Shown: positions 35,335 through 43,125 of the stretch, piece by piece
How the letters are laid out: the number at the start of each line of letters is the position of its first letter
Numbering within the stretch: the first letter of the stretch is position 1
Assembly: GCA_017447515.1 (NCBI GenBank)
Contig: JAFSNG010000031.1
Location: 1-61,750 of the forward strand
Source: Prevotella sp.
Lineage (GTDB): Bacteria > Bacteroidota > Bacteroidia > Bacteroidales > Bacteroidaceae
DNA length: 61,750 nucleotides
Direction: 5' to 3'
Position numbers and translations under genes: made by a program
Notes under the pieces: generated by a model
What the model was told of the DNA's origin: nothing
What the model saw: only the letters and a program-made list of their open reading frames with translations
Database searches by the model: none

Positions 35335-37038
35335 TTACCAGTTCTTTTCCAGGCGGCGCTTCTGCGGCTGCTGCTGAGCCTTCTTCATGCGCTCCTGTGT
35401 CTGTTTCTCTTCCTGCATGGCAGCATTCAGCAACTGCTCGGCATTCTCTTTGCTCATCTGTTGTTTCTGTTGCTGCTGCTCCTGCTTTTGCTCGTCCTGC
35501 TTCTGCTGCTGTTGCTGCTGCTTCTGCTGGTCTTGCTTGTCTTGATTATCCTTATTATCCTTATTTTGCTGGTTCTGATCCTGCTGCTGGTCTTGCTGCT
35601 GACGCTTGCAGAGTTCCAAGTTGTAGCGCGTCTCGTTGTCGGTAGGATTGTTGCGCAACGCTTCCTTATAAGCTTCAATGGCTTCGCCGAACATCCTGTG
35701 TTGCTGACAGATAACGCCCATGTTATGATAAGCCTGAGCACGGCGCAGTGGATTAGTTTCCAGCTTGGCAGCCTTCTCAAACTGGGTGATGGCGAGCGAG
35801 TCCTTACGCTGCCCCATCAGTGCATTGCCGAGGTTATAGTTCGCCTGCGGATTCCGTTCGTTGCGTTCTACCGCCTTCCGATACGACACCTCTGCCTCTG
35901 CCACATTGCCCTTGCGATATTGCTTGTTACCCTGCCGAATCATCTGACGGTCAGTCTGAGCATTAGAGGTGAGTGGTGAGAGGTAAGAGGTAAGAGAAAT
36001 GAACAAGAGCAGAATAAGGCGGGTTTTAAACAACGACAGGTTCTTCAACATCGGGTTCTTGATTTCAAGGATGCACACCTCCAATATCAACAGCAACAGC
36101 ACGATGATGGCCACAGCCTGGAACTGCTCGTCGTAGTCGCTGTAGATGGTAGAGGATGTTTCTTTCTTTGCTAACTTGTCGAGCTCGTTATCCAACTGCT
36201 CCTGCGCATTGGTATTGTTCTCTACGTGGATGTAGGCGCCGCTGCCGGCATCGGCCAACTGGCGGCACATGTCCTCGTTCAATGCCGACATCACCGTCTG
36301 ACCGCTATTGTCCTTCATATAGTCGCCATTGCCTGTAGGAATCGGAGCGCCATTCGGCGAACCGACACCCAAGACATACGTGTTCATACCTTTCTCCTTG
36401 GCTTCCTTGGCGGCTTCCAGCGCACCGCCTTCGTGGTCTTCGCCGTCGGTAATGACAATGATTGCCTTACCGATGTTCTCCTCCTGCGTAAAACTATGCG
36501 AGGCCATCGAGATAGCCGCGGCGATATCGGTACCCTGCGTGGGAATCATGTCGGGCGTGATGCTCGAAAGGAACATTTTTGCCGAGACGTAGTCGCTGGT
36601 AATGGGCAGCTGCACAAAGGCATCGCCGGCAAAGACAATCAGTCCGATTTTGTCGTTGGTGAAGTGGTCAACAAGATTTTCCACCATCATCTTCGCACGA
36701 TCCAGGCGACTGGGCGTGACGTCCTCGGCCAGCATCGAATTACTGATATCCATACAGATGATGGTCTCGATGCCTGTACGCTTCTCGTGACTGATTTTCG
36801 TACCTAACTGCGGACGCGCCAAGACAACGATGAGCAATGCCAATGCCGCCAGCAGCAAGTAGAACTTCACCATCGGACGGAATCGCGACACGTCGGGCAT
36901 CAGCTGGCGAACCAGTTCAAGGTCACCGAACTTGCGCAGCCGTTTCTTCTGCTGACGAACCATGAAAAAGCGTATCAGCGCCAACAGGGGAATCAGCACT
37001 AATAAATATAGGTATATGGGGGCTTCGAATCTAAACAT
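35335..37038 (-). CDS. BatB-BatC fusion: VWA-domain membrane protein with TPR domain
   Basis: 567 residues. Membrane helices near 8-25 and 55-75, then a von Willebrand A domain (about 85-300) with the MIDAS motif DISNSM, then a helix near 305-325. A second signal-like segment (TRLILLLFISLTSYLSPLTS) starts the BatC part with TPR repeats (about 355-455). It continues with a Gln/Lys/Asp low-complexity region (about 460-530) and the conserved BatC tail SKENAEQLLNAAMQEEK. The internal signal peptide carries the same SLTSY(L/F)SPLTS peptide as the neighbouring BatD, from the same class of 7-bp repeat. Likely role: envelope protein complex for oxygen or stress tolerance. Confidence 0.87.
   Translation of the reverse strand: MFRFEAPIYLYLLVLIPLLALIRFFMVRQQKKRLRKFGDLELVRQLMPDVSRFRPMVKFYLLLAALALLIVVLARPQLGTKISHEKRTGIETIICMDISNSMLAEDVTPSRLDRAKMMVENLVDHFTNDKIGLIVFAGDAFVQLPITSDYVSAKMFLSSITPDMIPTQGTDIAAAISMASHSFTQEENIGKAIIVITDGEDHEGGALEAAKEAKEKGMNTYVLGVGSPNGAPIPTGNGDYMKDNSGQTVMSALNEDMCRQLADAGSGAYIHVENNTNAQEQLDNELDKLAKKETSSTIYSDYDEQFQAVAIIVLLLLILEVCILEIKNPMLKNLSLFKTRLILLLFISLTSYLSPLTSNAQTDRQMIRQGNKQYRKGNVAEAEVSYRKAVERNERNPQANYNLGNALMGQRKDSLAITQFEKAAKLETNPLRRAQAYHNMGVICQQHRMFGEAIEAYKEALRNNPTDNETRYNLELCKRQQQDQQQDQNQQNKDNKDNQDKQDQQKQQQQQQKQDEQKQEQQQQKQQMSKENAEQLLNAAMQEEKQTQERMKKAQQQPQKRRLEKNW
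35966..36000. repeat. 7-bp tandem microrepeat (GAGGTGA/GAGGTAA type) inside batB-batC
   Basis: Units at 35966, 35973, 35980, 35987 and 35994 (GAGGTGA, GTGGTGA, GAGGTAA, GAGGTAA, GAGAAAT). Minus-strand translation gives SLTSYLSPLTS in the internal signal peptide. Confidence 0.85.
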
Positions 37039-37044
37039 TTCTTC

Positions 37045-38055
37045 TTACGGTAATTTTCTGAATATCGTGATGCGGAGCAGCAATTCCAGCAGCAACAACA
37101 GGACTGCCGCCAGTGCAAAAGGCTGGTAAGCCTCGTAGCGACGGCTGAATTTCTTGACGTTCAGCTTAGTCTTCTCCAGTTTGTCGATAGCTTGATAGAT
37201 GTTCTGCAACTCGCGGTTGTTCGTGGCACGATAGAAGTCGCCGTCCGTTGCTCCGGCAATGTCGGACAGCGTCTTCGTGTCAATCTCAACAGGCAGGTTC
37301 ACATAGCCGGGCAGACCCGTTGCCGAAGGCGGGAAGGGCGCAGTGCCTTTCGTGCCGACACCAATCGTGTAGACGCGAATGCCCAGACTCTTGGCAATCT
37401 CTGCGGCAGTCATCGGCGAGAGGTCACCGCGGTTGTTCGAGCCGTCGGTCAACAGAATGACCACGCGGCTCTTCGCCTTCGAATCCTTCAGGCGAGAAAC
37501 GGCATTGGCCAAACCCATGCCGATGGCTGTTCCGTCTTCGATGCCGCCGCCTTGCGGACCGCGCGCTGCGATGTCAGTGCGCACGTTCTGCAACAGACTC
37601 AGCAGCGAGCTGTGGTCGGTAGTCATCGGACACTGCGTAAAGGCCTCGCCGGCAAAGATGGTCAGACCGATATTATCGTTAGGACGGCCTGCGATAAACT
37701 CTGCTGCCACCTGCTTGGCGGCTTCTATGCGGTTCGGTTTCAGGTCTTCGGCCAGCATCGACGTCGACACGTCCATAGCCATCATGATGTCAATACCTTC
37801 CACCGTCTGGTTTTTCCAGGAGTTCTGTGTCTGCGGACGCGCCAGGACGCACACCACGAGCACGAAGACCGCCATGCGCAACAGGGGCTGCAGGGGCATG
37901 AGCGTCACTTTCCACGAACGCGGTGCGAAGCGATAGGCATTGGTATCGCCAAGGCGAATCGTGGGCTCGGCCTTCTTCCTGTACATCAGATACCACACGA
38001 GGTAAGGTATCAGCAGCAACAGCAGTAAAAAATATTCTTTATTGGCAAACTCCAT
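37045..38055 (-). CDS. batA: BatA-like VWA-domain membrane protein
   Basis: 336 residues: N-terminal membrane helices (about 8-25 and 55-75), a von Willebrand A domain with MIDAS motif DVSTSM (about 94-99) plus TDGSNNRGD, and a C-terminal helix (FALAAVLLLLLELLLRI). The VWA domain should lie on one face of the inner membrane and bind partners through a metal ion. It sits between the BatD-like protein (1-nt gap) and the BatB-BatC fusion (6-nt gap). It works with MoxR ATPase and the other Bat proteins. Confidence 0.92.
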   Translation of the reverse strand: MEFANKEYFLLLLLLIPYLVWYLMYRKKAEPTIRLGDTNAYRFAPRSWKVTLMPLQPLLRMAVFVLVVCVLARPQTQNSWKNQTVEGIDIMMAMDVSTSMLAEDLKPNRIEAAKQVAAEFIAGRPNDNIGLTIFAGEAFTQCPMTTDHSSLLSLLQNVRTDIAARGPQGGGIEDGTAIGMGLANAVSRLKDSKAKSRVVILLTDGSNNRGDLSPMTAAEIAKSLGIRVYTIGVGTKGTAPFPPSATGLPGYVNLPVEIDTKTLSDIAGATDGDFYRATNNRELQNIYQAIDKLEKTKLNVKKFSRRYEAYQPFALAAVLLLLLELLLRITIFRKLP

Positions 38056-38056
38056 T

Positions 38057-39100
38057 TTAACTCAACAGTTGATATACATTATATATAACATAGCAGAAGA
38101 GCACCGCTGCGACAACGGCAATCACTGCTATCACGGCCTTCAACACGCGACGCTCCTTCTGCGAACGCTGATCGGCGGCAGAAAGCACAGGCTTCTGCAC
38201 CTCTTCCGTCGGCTGGTTCTCGAGCTTCGTCTGGTTGATGAAATCGATGGCACTCACGAGGTTGGCGTCGTTCTCGTTCACCAGCGTAGAATATTTGGCG
38301 AACTTCACCAGGTCGGCAGTGCTAAACAGCTGGCGCAACTCGTCCAGACTCTGTTGGTCGCCCTGCGACATCAGGCGTTCGATAATCTCGCTACTGGTCA
38401 TTTCCATTGCAGAGAATCCGTAACGCTCCTCAATATACTTACGCAGCGTCTCGGTCAGCTTCGTATAGTATTCTTTCTGGTCTTCCGACGACACCATCTT
38501 GTCGGCCTTGATTTGCTCAATCTCCTTCATCGCCTTCTGATGAGGCAGCAGGCGGCGCACAATCTTGATATGGGTGATGATGGGCTTGTTGTCGCGCAAC
38601 CGCAAGTAGAGCCAGTATCCCAACGCCAGCAACAGCAACAACAGCACGCTCAGCCAAAACAGCAGGCTCCAGTCGCTCCACTGGAAGGGACTGTCCTGCA
38701 CATCTTTAGGTCCGAAGAAGGCGTTCATCTGCGTCGTGTCAACTTCCACCTCTACCACTTTCAGTGCCAGCTCCTCGGTTTTCACCTCCTTGCCGTTGAC
38801 CTTGACCGCAAATGGCGGCAGCGGATAGAGGTTGCCGTCGAACGAGGTCAGAATAATCTGCATCGTGTTCCACGTCGGATGCTGCGTGTTGATAACCTCA
38901 ACGCCCGGCACCACCATCTGTCGCGCCTTCAACTGGGGCCATTCTATCTTGGCTCCCTCGTCGGCATCGACAGTCAGCATCACCTGCGCCTGCTCGCCTA
39001 TCATCATTTCAATAGGATTGATGACAGCTTTAACGCTTGCTTGCGCCATCGCAAGCAACGTACTGATAATCAACCCTATAAAAATCAACGTTCTTTTCAT
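38057..39100 (-). CDS. BatD-related membrane protein of the Bat operon
   Basis: 347 residues. A signal peptide (MKRTLIFIGLIISTLLAMAQ), a beta-rich periplasmic domain (about 20-130), a transmembrane helix (about 148-168), a helical cytoplasmic region (about 175-310) and a last transmembrane helix near the C-terminus. This layout is usual for the extra protein between the DUF58 and batA genes in Bacteroidales. It shares 1 nt with the DUF58 stop (TAATG). The function within the complex is not known to me. Confidence 0.8.
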   Translation of the reverse strand: MKRTLIFIGLIISTLLAMAQASVKAVINPIEMMIGEQAQVMLTVDADEGAKIEWPQLKARQMVVPGVEVINTQHPTWNTMQIILTSFDGNLYPLPPFAVKVNGKEVKTEELALKVVEVEVDTTQMNAFFGPKDVQDSPFQWSDWSLLFWLSVLLLLLLALGYWLYLRLRDNKPIITHIKIVRRLLPHQKAMKEIEQIKADKMVSSEDQKEYYTKLTETLRKYIEERYGFSAMEMTSSEIIERLMSQGDQQSLDELRQLFSTADLVKFAKYSTLVNENDANLVSAIDFINQTKLENQPTEEVQKPVLSAADQRSQKERRVLKAVIAVIAVVAAVLFCYVIYNVYQLLS

Positions 39101-39969
39101 TAGCTTCTTTGTTTAAACAGCATCAGCAATGCCTTCACATAGTCATCATTGGTAGCAATACTGACCAGGTCGACATTACTCTTGTTCATCGTTTCGCGCA
39201 GCACTTCCTGACGCTGGCGCCAGTACTTTTCGTGAGCCTGACGCAGGCGTTTGCTCGACGTGTCAATATACTGCTCGTAACCCGTCTCGGCATCCACCAC
39301 GCGCATCAGTCCGACATCGGGCAACTCGCGGGCGCGCTGGTCGTAAACCTGCAAAGCCACTACGTCGTGTTTGCGGTTGGCAATCTGCAGGGGCTGCAGG
39401 AAGTCCTGACGGTCGTAGAAGTCGCTCAGCACGAAGGCTGTGCAGCGACGCTTCGACACGCTGGTCAGAAACTCCAGTGCCTGCTTCACGTCCGTACGCT
39501 TCGACTGCGGATGGAAGTCCAGCATTTCGCGGATGATGTAAAGGATGTGCTTGCGGCCTTTCTTGGGCGGGATATACTTTTCTATGCGGTCGGAGAAGAA
39601 CGCCACGCCGATTTTGTCGTTGTTCTGGATGGCCGAGAAGGCAATGGTAGCGGCAATCTCCGTCACCATGTCGCGCTTCATCTGACGCTGCGTGCCGAAA
39701 TCCAGCGAACCGCTGACGTCAATCATCAGCATCACCGTCAGCTCGCGCTCCTCCTCAAACACCTTCACGTAAGGGCGGTGGAAGCGGGCGGTCACGTTCC
39801 AGTCAATATCGCGGACATCATCGCCGTACTGATACTCGCGCACCTCCGAGAAGGCCATACCCCTACCCTTGAAGGCGCTGTGGTATTGCCCTGCGAAGAC
39901 GTTCGAGCTCAGCCCGCGAGCCTTAATCTCAATCTTCCGTACTTTTTTTAATATCTCACTTGTTTCCAT
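39100..39969 (-). CDS. DUF58 domain protein of the MoxR/Bat operon
   Basis: 289 residues. Contains the DUF58 signature (SNVFAGQYHSAFKGRGMAFSEVREYQYGDDVRDIDWNVTARF) and a VWA-like fold with DVSGSLDFG. There is no signal peptide, and it is likely at the cytoplasmic side of the membrane. DUF58 proteins are almost always encoded next to MoxR AAA ATPases and are thought to act with them as chaperone-like modules. The gap to moxR is filled by a 9-bp TCTAGA repeat. Confidence 0.92.
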   Translation of the reverse strand: METSEILKKVRKIEIKARGLSSNVFAGQYHSAFKGRGMAFSEVREYQYGDDVRDIDWNVTARFHRPYVKVFEEERELTVMLMIDVSGSLDFGTQRQMKRDMVTEIAATIAFSAIQNNDKIGVAFFSDRIEKYIPPKKGRKHILYIIREMLDFHPQSKRTDVKQALEFLTSVSKRRCTAFVLSDFYDRQDFLQPLQIANRKHDVVALQVYDQRARELPDVGLMRVVDAETGYEQYIDTSSKRLRQAHEKYWRQRQEVLRETMNKSNVDLVSIATNDDYVKALLMLFKQRS

Positions 39970-39976
39970 ATCGTTA

Positions 39977-40012
39977 TCTAGATGTTCTAGAATATCTAGA
40001 GTTTCTAGAATC
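39977..40012. repeat. 9-bp tandem microrepeat (TCTAGAnnn type), 4 units
   Basis: CTAG at 39978, 39987, 39996 and 40005, exactly 9 bp apart, filling the moxR-DUF58 gap up to the moxR stop codon. Confidence 0.9.
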
Positions 40013-41006
40013 AGGGCACTTCCACTTTGTTAATTATCTTCGAGACGATTTCCTCGCTCGTCACATTCGAGGCCTCGGCTTCGTAAGTCAGTCCGATGCG
40101 GTGGCGCAGCACGTCGTGAGCAATGGCGCGAACGTCCTCAGGCACCACATAGCCGCGACGCTTGATGAAGGCGTAGGCGCGGGCTGCCTTGGCCAAATTG
40201 ATGGAGGCACGGGGCGAACCGCCGAACGATATCATGTCCTTCATATCCTTCAGGCCATAGCGGTCGGGATAGCGCGTGGCAAACACGATGTCGGCAATAT
40301 ACTGCTCAATCTTTTCGTCGATATACACCTCGCGAACCACCTGACGGGCTTTCAGAATCTCGTCGGAAGTGGTTACGGGACGCACCTTCGGCAGCGATTC
40401 CTGGATGTTCTCGCGGATAATCTTCTTTTCCTCATCGATGGTCGGATAGCCGATGACCACCTTCAACATGAAACGGTCCATCTGCGCCTCGGGCAGCGGA
40501 TAGGTGCCTTCCTGCTCGATAGGGTTCTGCGTGGCCATTACCAGGAAGGGGTTCGGCAGTTCGAACGTGTCGCTGCCAATTGTCACCTGCTTTTCCTGCA
40601 TGGCTTCCAGCAACGCACTCTGCACCTTCGCCGGAGCACGGTTGATTTCGTCCGCCAGCACGAAGTTGGCAAACACGGGGCCGCGCTTCACCTGGAACTT
40701 TTCTTCTTTCTGCGAGTAAATCATCGTACCCGTCACGTCAGCAGGCAGCAGGTCGGGGGTAAACTGAATGCGGCTGTACGTCGCGTCAATCAGCTGAGCC
40801 AACGTCTTGATAGCCAGCGTCTTTGCCAGTCCCGGCACACCTTCCAAGAGGATATTACCATCACTCAGCAGACCAATCAACAGCGAGTCCACCAAATGCT
40901 TCTGTCCTACAATCACCTGATCCATGCCCGAAACCAAGTTCTGCACGAATCCACTCTGTTGTTCTATCCGAATGTTCAATTCACGGATGTCAATAGCTTC
41001 TGCCAT
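40011..41006 (-). CDS. moxR: MoxR-family AAA+ ATPase
   Basis: 331 residues. Walker A is GVPGLAKT (about 75-82), with Walker B LADEINRAPAKVQSALLEAMQE and sensor region ATQNPIEQEGTYPLPEAQMDRF, all typical of MoxR. It is the first gene of the Bat operon and has a TAnnTTTG promoter at 41053-41060. It is expected to act as a chaperone-like ATPase for the VWA-domain Bat proteins. Confidence 0.96.
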   Translation of the reverse strand: MAEAIDIRELNIRIEQQSGFVQNLVSGMDQVIVGQKHLVDSLLIGLLSDGNILLEGVPGLAKTLAIKTLAQLIDATYSRIQFTPDLLPADVTGTMIYSQKEEKFQVKRGPVFANFVLADEINRAPAKVQSALLEAMQEKQVTIGSDTFELPNPFLVMATQNPIEQEGTYPLPEAQMDRFMLKVVIGYPTIDEEKKIIRENIQESLPKVRPVTTSDEILKARQVVREVYIDEKIEQYIADIVFATRYPDRYGLKDMKDMISFGGSPRASINLAKAARAYAFIKRRGYVVPEDVRAIAHDVLRHRIGLTYEAEASNVTSEEIVSKIINKVEVP

Positions 41007-41052
41007 AGTCTTATTTTCTTTATTATATACTCAATTTTCGTTTTCTGAGGTG

Positions 41053-41060
41053 CAAAAGTA
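41053..41060 (-). promoter_or_regulatory. Promoter of the moxR-bat-queA-nadE operon
   Basis: The minus-strand box TACTTTTG lies about 46 nt before the moxR start; the -33 element is weak. Confidence 0.65.
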
Positions 41061-41124
41061 CTCATTTTCCAGCTTATAACGCACATTTGTACATCTAAAT
41101 AATATTAAATTAAGTTTTATTTTG

Positions 41125-41132
41125 TACCTTTG
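41125..41132 (+). promoter_or_regulatory. Promoter of the metallo-beta-lactamase-fold gene
   Basis: TACCTTTG about 31 nt before ATG 41164; the -33 element is weak. It rules out the upstream TTG start at 41122. Confidence 0.7.
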
Positions 41133-41163
41133 CCACGGAAATAACAAAAGATTAACTATCGCT

Positions 41164-41841
41164 ATGGATATCAAACGCATCATGTGCAACCCCCTGCAGG
41201 AGAACTGCTACATCGTCAGCGACGAAAGCCGCGAGTGTGTCATCATCGACTGCGGAGCCTATTACGACGAAGAGTGCACGGCCATTCAGCGTTACATCAC
41301 AGACCAACAGCTGAAACCCGTACACCTCCTCGCCACACATGGTCATCTTGACCACAATTTCGGCAACGTTTTTATTTACAAAACATACGGCCTGCAACCC
41401 GAGATTTGCGAAGGTGACAGCGAACTGCTCGAAAACCTGCCACAACACGCCCAAGAGCTCTTTGGCATGAATATCCCCGACGAACAGCCACCCATCGGAC
41501 GTTTGCTGAAAAATGACGACATCATCACCTTCGGCAACCAACAGCTGCGAGTCATCCTCACACCCGGTCATTCCCACGGCTCAGCCATCTTCTACAGCCA
41601 GGCGGAAAACGTCGCATTCTCCAACCAACGTTCACAGTGTGGCGTTGCATTCTCAGGTGACACGCTCTTCCGCATGAGCATCGGCCGAACCGACTTCGCC
41701 GAAGGCAGCTGGACGGACATGGAGCAAAGCCTCCACACCATCGCCGCCCTCCTACCCCCCGACACCCTCATCCTACCCGGCCACGGCCCTCAAACCACCC
41801 TCTCCGACGAACTCGCCCACAATCCCTACATGAGATTCTAA
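41164..41841 (+). CDS. Metallo-beta-lactamase-fold hydrolase (glyoxalase II-like)
   Basis: 225 residues from ATG 41164. The metal-binding motif THGHLDH (58-64) is complete, with later ligands in PGHSHGS, SGDTLF and PGHGPQT. The size and motif spacing fit the small YcbL/glyoxalase II group that hydrolyses thioesters. No signal peptide. The gene is monocistronic and is followed by a three-copy 22-bp repeat, not a standard terminator. Confidence 0.9.
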   Translation: MDIKRIMCNPLQENCYIVSDESRECVIIDCGAYYDEECTAIQRYITDQQLKPVHLLATHGHLDHNFGNVFIYKTYGLQPEICEGDSELLENLPQHAQELFGMNIPDEQPPIGRLLKNDDIITFGNQQLRVILTPGHSHGSAIFYSQAENVAFSNQRSQCGVAFSGDTLFRMSIGRTDFAEGSWTDMEQSLHTIAALLPPDTLILPGHGPQTTLSDELAHNPYMRF

Positions 41842-41846
41842 TCACC

Positions 41847-41912
41847 TTCCCTGCTGTCCGGCGCTCTGCTCCCTGCTGTCCACCCGACACTTCCCTGCTA
41901 TCCGCCGTTCAT
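41847..41912. repeat. 22-bp tandem repeat, 3 units, at the edge of the accessory patch
   Basis: The core YTCCCTGCTRTCC starts at 41847, 41869 and 41891, an exact 22-bp period with diverged intervening bases. An inverted match, CAGGGAGC (41913-41920), can pair with GCTCCCTG of the second unit (41868-41875). It lies between the hydrolase stop (41841) and the stop of the convergent DUF7833 gene (41947). Confidence 0.75.
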
Positions 41913-41946
41913 CAGGGAGCAAACCGCCGAACACTGCCGGGCAGAA

Positions 41947-42966
41947 TCACTTCTTTGCAGACATCTTCGCCAGAAGTGAGTCGGGATGCGCCTTGGCGTA
42001 CTCTTCCAACGAAACGCTGTTCTTGCGCGCCTCCGCCATTTCCGCTTCACGCTTCGCGTCCGCCGCCTCGCGCTCCGCCGCAATGGCCTTCTGCTCGGGA
42101 CTGTTCTCGGCTGCCGAACAGCCGAGCACGCGCCCGCCGTTCAACGCCCCGCCGCCACCGCGACCTGCACCGCCCTTCTTCGCACGCTCCAGACGCAGCT
42201 TCGCGGCCTCGTTATCATATTGGTAGCTTCTATTCTCCCAATTTTTCATACGCATGGCCGTGTTCCACGTCTTTTGCATTTCGAAGAGCATCTTTTTCCC
42301 CGACCGGTTCTCCTGCGCCCAGTAGTTATAGAAGTTGTTAATCATCTCGTGATCAAACTTGTCGCCAAACGCCCTGCACTCTTCCAAGAAAGCCTTCTTA
42401 CGAAGCGGCAACGTTTCCTTAAGACTCTTACGACCGCGCTTCTTCCTCGTCCGGGCGGTAGCCTCACCTTCAAAACCAGCTTCAGCATCGCGTCCTACGA
42501 TAGATAGATTTTCTGAAACTTTTTCTTTATTTTCTTTTTCTAGTGTAAGGGGGCTGGGGGAAGAGGTTCTTTTGCTTTTCCTTGTTTTTCTGCTCTTTAA
42601 AGTGCAGCGCACCCCAAAAAAATTACGCAGCCTCTTCTGCTCCGCACCGACAACAGCCTGTTCGGCTTCATCCATCTTTACAAATATGGAAGCGGCCATG
42701 TACTGGTGACGCAACGCCTCATACGCAAGCGTCCCCACACTGTCACTACTGATACCACTGATTCTCAGCAGTTCATCAATATCTTTCTCAAACTGCTTCA
42801 CGTCGAAGTTTATGTTCTCGACGTCCTGTTTTTTCTTACTGTTTTCAAAATTCATTTTTTTTAATGTGTCGAAAATTGCCTCTCTTGCACTACCACGGTG
42901 ATATAGATTGGCGTTATTCATCCCATGGCTCGGAGCCGTGCTCAGTTTTTGACTGCTGACTAACAT
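41947..42966 (-). CDS. DUF7833-like protein
   Basis: 339 residues from ATG 42966, or 302 from ATG 42855, which skips a region with hairpin-forming sequence. The core (about 200-250: FDHEMINNFYNYWAQENRSG, LFEMQKTWNTAMRMKNW) is the Bacteroidetes DUF7833 pattern; I base this on memory of the motif. Before it lies a basic, Ser/Lys-rich linker (SRKTRKSKRTSS, RTRKKRGRKS). The C-terminal part (about 265-330) is a Gly stretch and a charged helix. Such proteins often occur near mobile or replication genes, but none is visible here. It has its own promoter at 43010-43017. Confidence 0.7.
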   Translation of the reverse strand: MLVSSQKLSTAPSHGMNNANLYHRGSAREAIFDTLKKMNFENSKKKQDVENINFDVKQFEKDIDELLRISGISSDSVGTLAYEALRHQYMAASIFVKMDEAEQAVVGAEQKRLRNFFGVRCTLKSRKTRKSKRTSSPSPLTLEKENKEKVSENLSIVGRDAEAGFEGEATARTRKKRGRKSLKETLPLRKKAFLEECRAFGDKFDHEMINNFYNYWAQENRSGKKMLFEMQKTWNTAMRMKNWENRSYQYDNEAAKLRLERAKKGGAGRGGGGALNGGRVLGCSAAENSPEQKAIAAEREAADAKREAEMAEARKNSVSLEEYAKAHPDSLLAKMSAKK

Positions 42967-42977
42967 CTGAAAAGAAT

Positions 42978-43010
42978 GCAGCAGAAACTCGCGAGTTCGA
43001 ATTCTGCTGC
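42978..43010 (-). promoter_or_regulatory. Hairpin at the 5' end of the DUF7833 transcript
   Basis: GCAGCAGAA (42978-42986) pairs with TTCTGCTGC (43002-43010); the interior holds the palindrome ACTCGCGAGT (42987-42996). It starts at or next to the predicted transcription start, so the mRNA would begin with a strong stem. Confidence 0.65.
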
Positions 43011-43017
43011 AAAGATA
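43010..43017 (-). promoter_or_regulatory. Promoter of the DUF7833 gene
   Basis: The minus-strand box is TATCTTTG with a TTG at 43038-43040 (20-nt spacing). The -33 element overlaps the inverted repeat at 43029-43061. Confidence 0.75.
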
Positions 43018-43028
43018 CGCACAAAGAA

Positions 43029-43061
43029 ATACTCTGTCAATTATTTAGTAAGACAGAGTAT
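43029..43061. promoter_or_regulatory. 10-bp inverted repeat over the -33 region (candidate operator)
   Basis: ATACTCTGTC (43029-43038) and GACAGAGTAT (43052-43061) are perfect inverse copies separated by 13 bp. The left arm abuts the -33 TTG, so a bound dimeric protein would block the DUF7833 promoter. Confidence 0.6.
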
Positions 43062-43125
43062 GAATTAGTATGAATTAATAAAAGAAAAATTTGATTTAGT
43101 AAGGACGTTACTAAATTTTAGTAAG
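43044..43125. repeat. Four copies of a TTTAGTAA motif
   Basis: TTTAGTAAG occurs directly at 43044-43052, 43095-43103 and 43117-43125, and inverted at 43108-43115. The second and inverted copies form a 9-bp inverted repeat (43094-43116) that overlaps the stop codon of the gene ending at 43111. Confidence 0.65.

Noticed and set aside
38042-41048. Long plus-strand frames opposite the Bat/MoxR genes (38042-39103, 39109-39951, 39960-41048)
   Set aside because: All mirror genes with clear domains and conserved order; they are His/Gln/Leu-rich shadows.
41122-41163. N-terminal extension of the metallo-beta-lactamase-fold protein
   Set aside because: It would translate the promoter itself; the conserved protein begins at ATG 41164.
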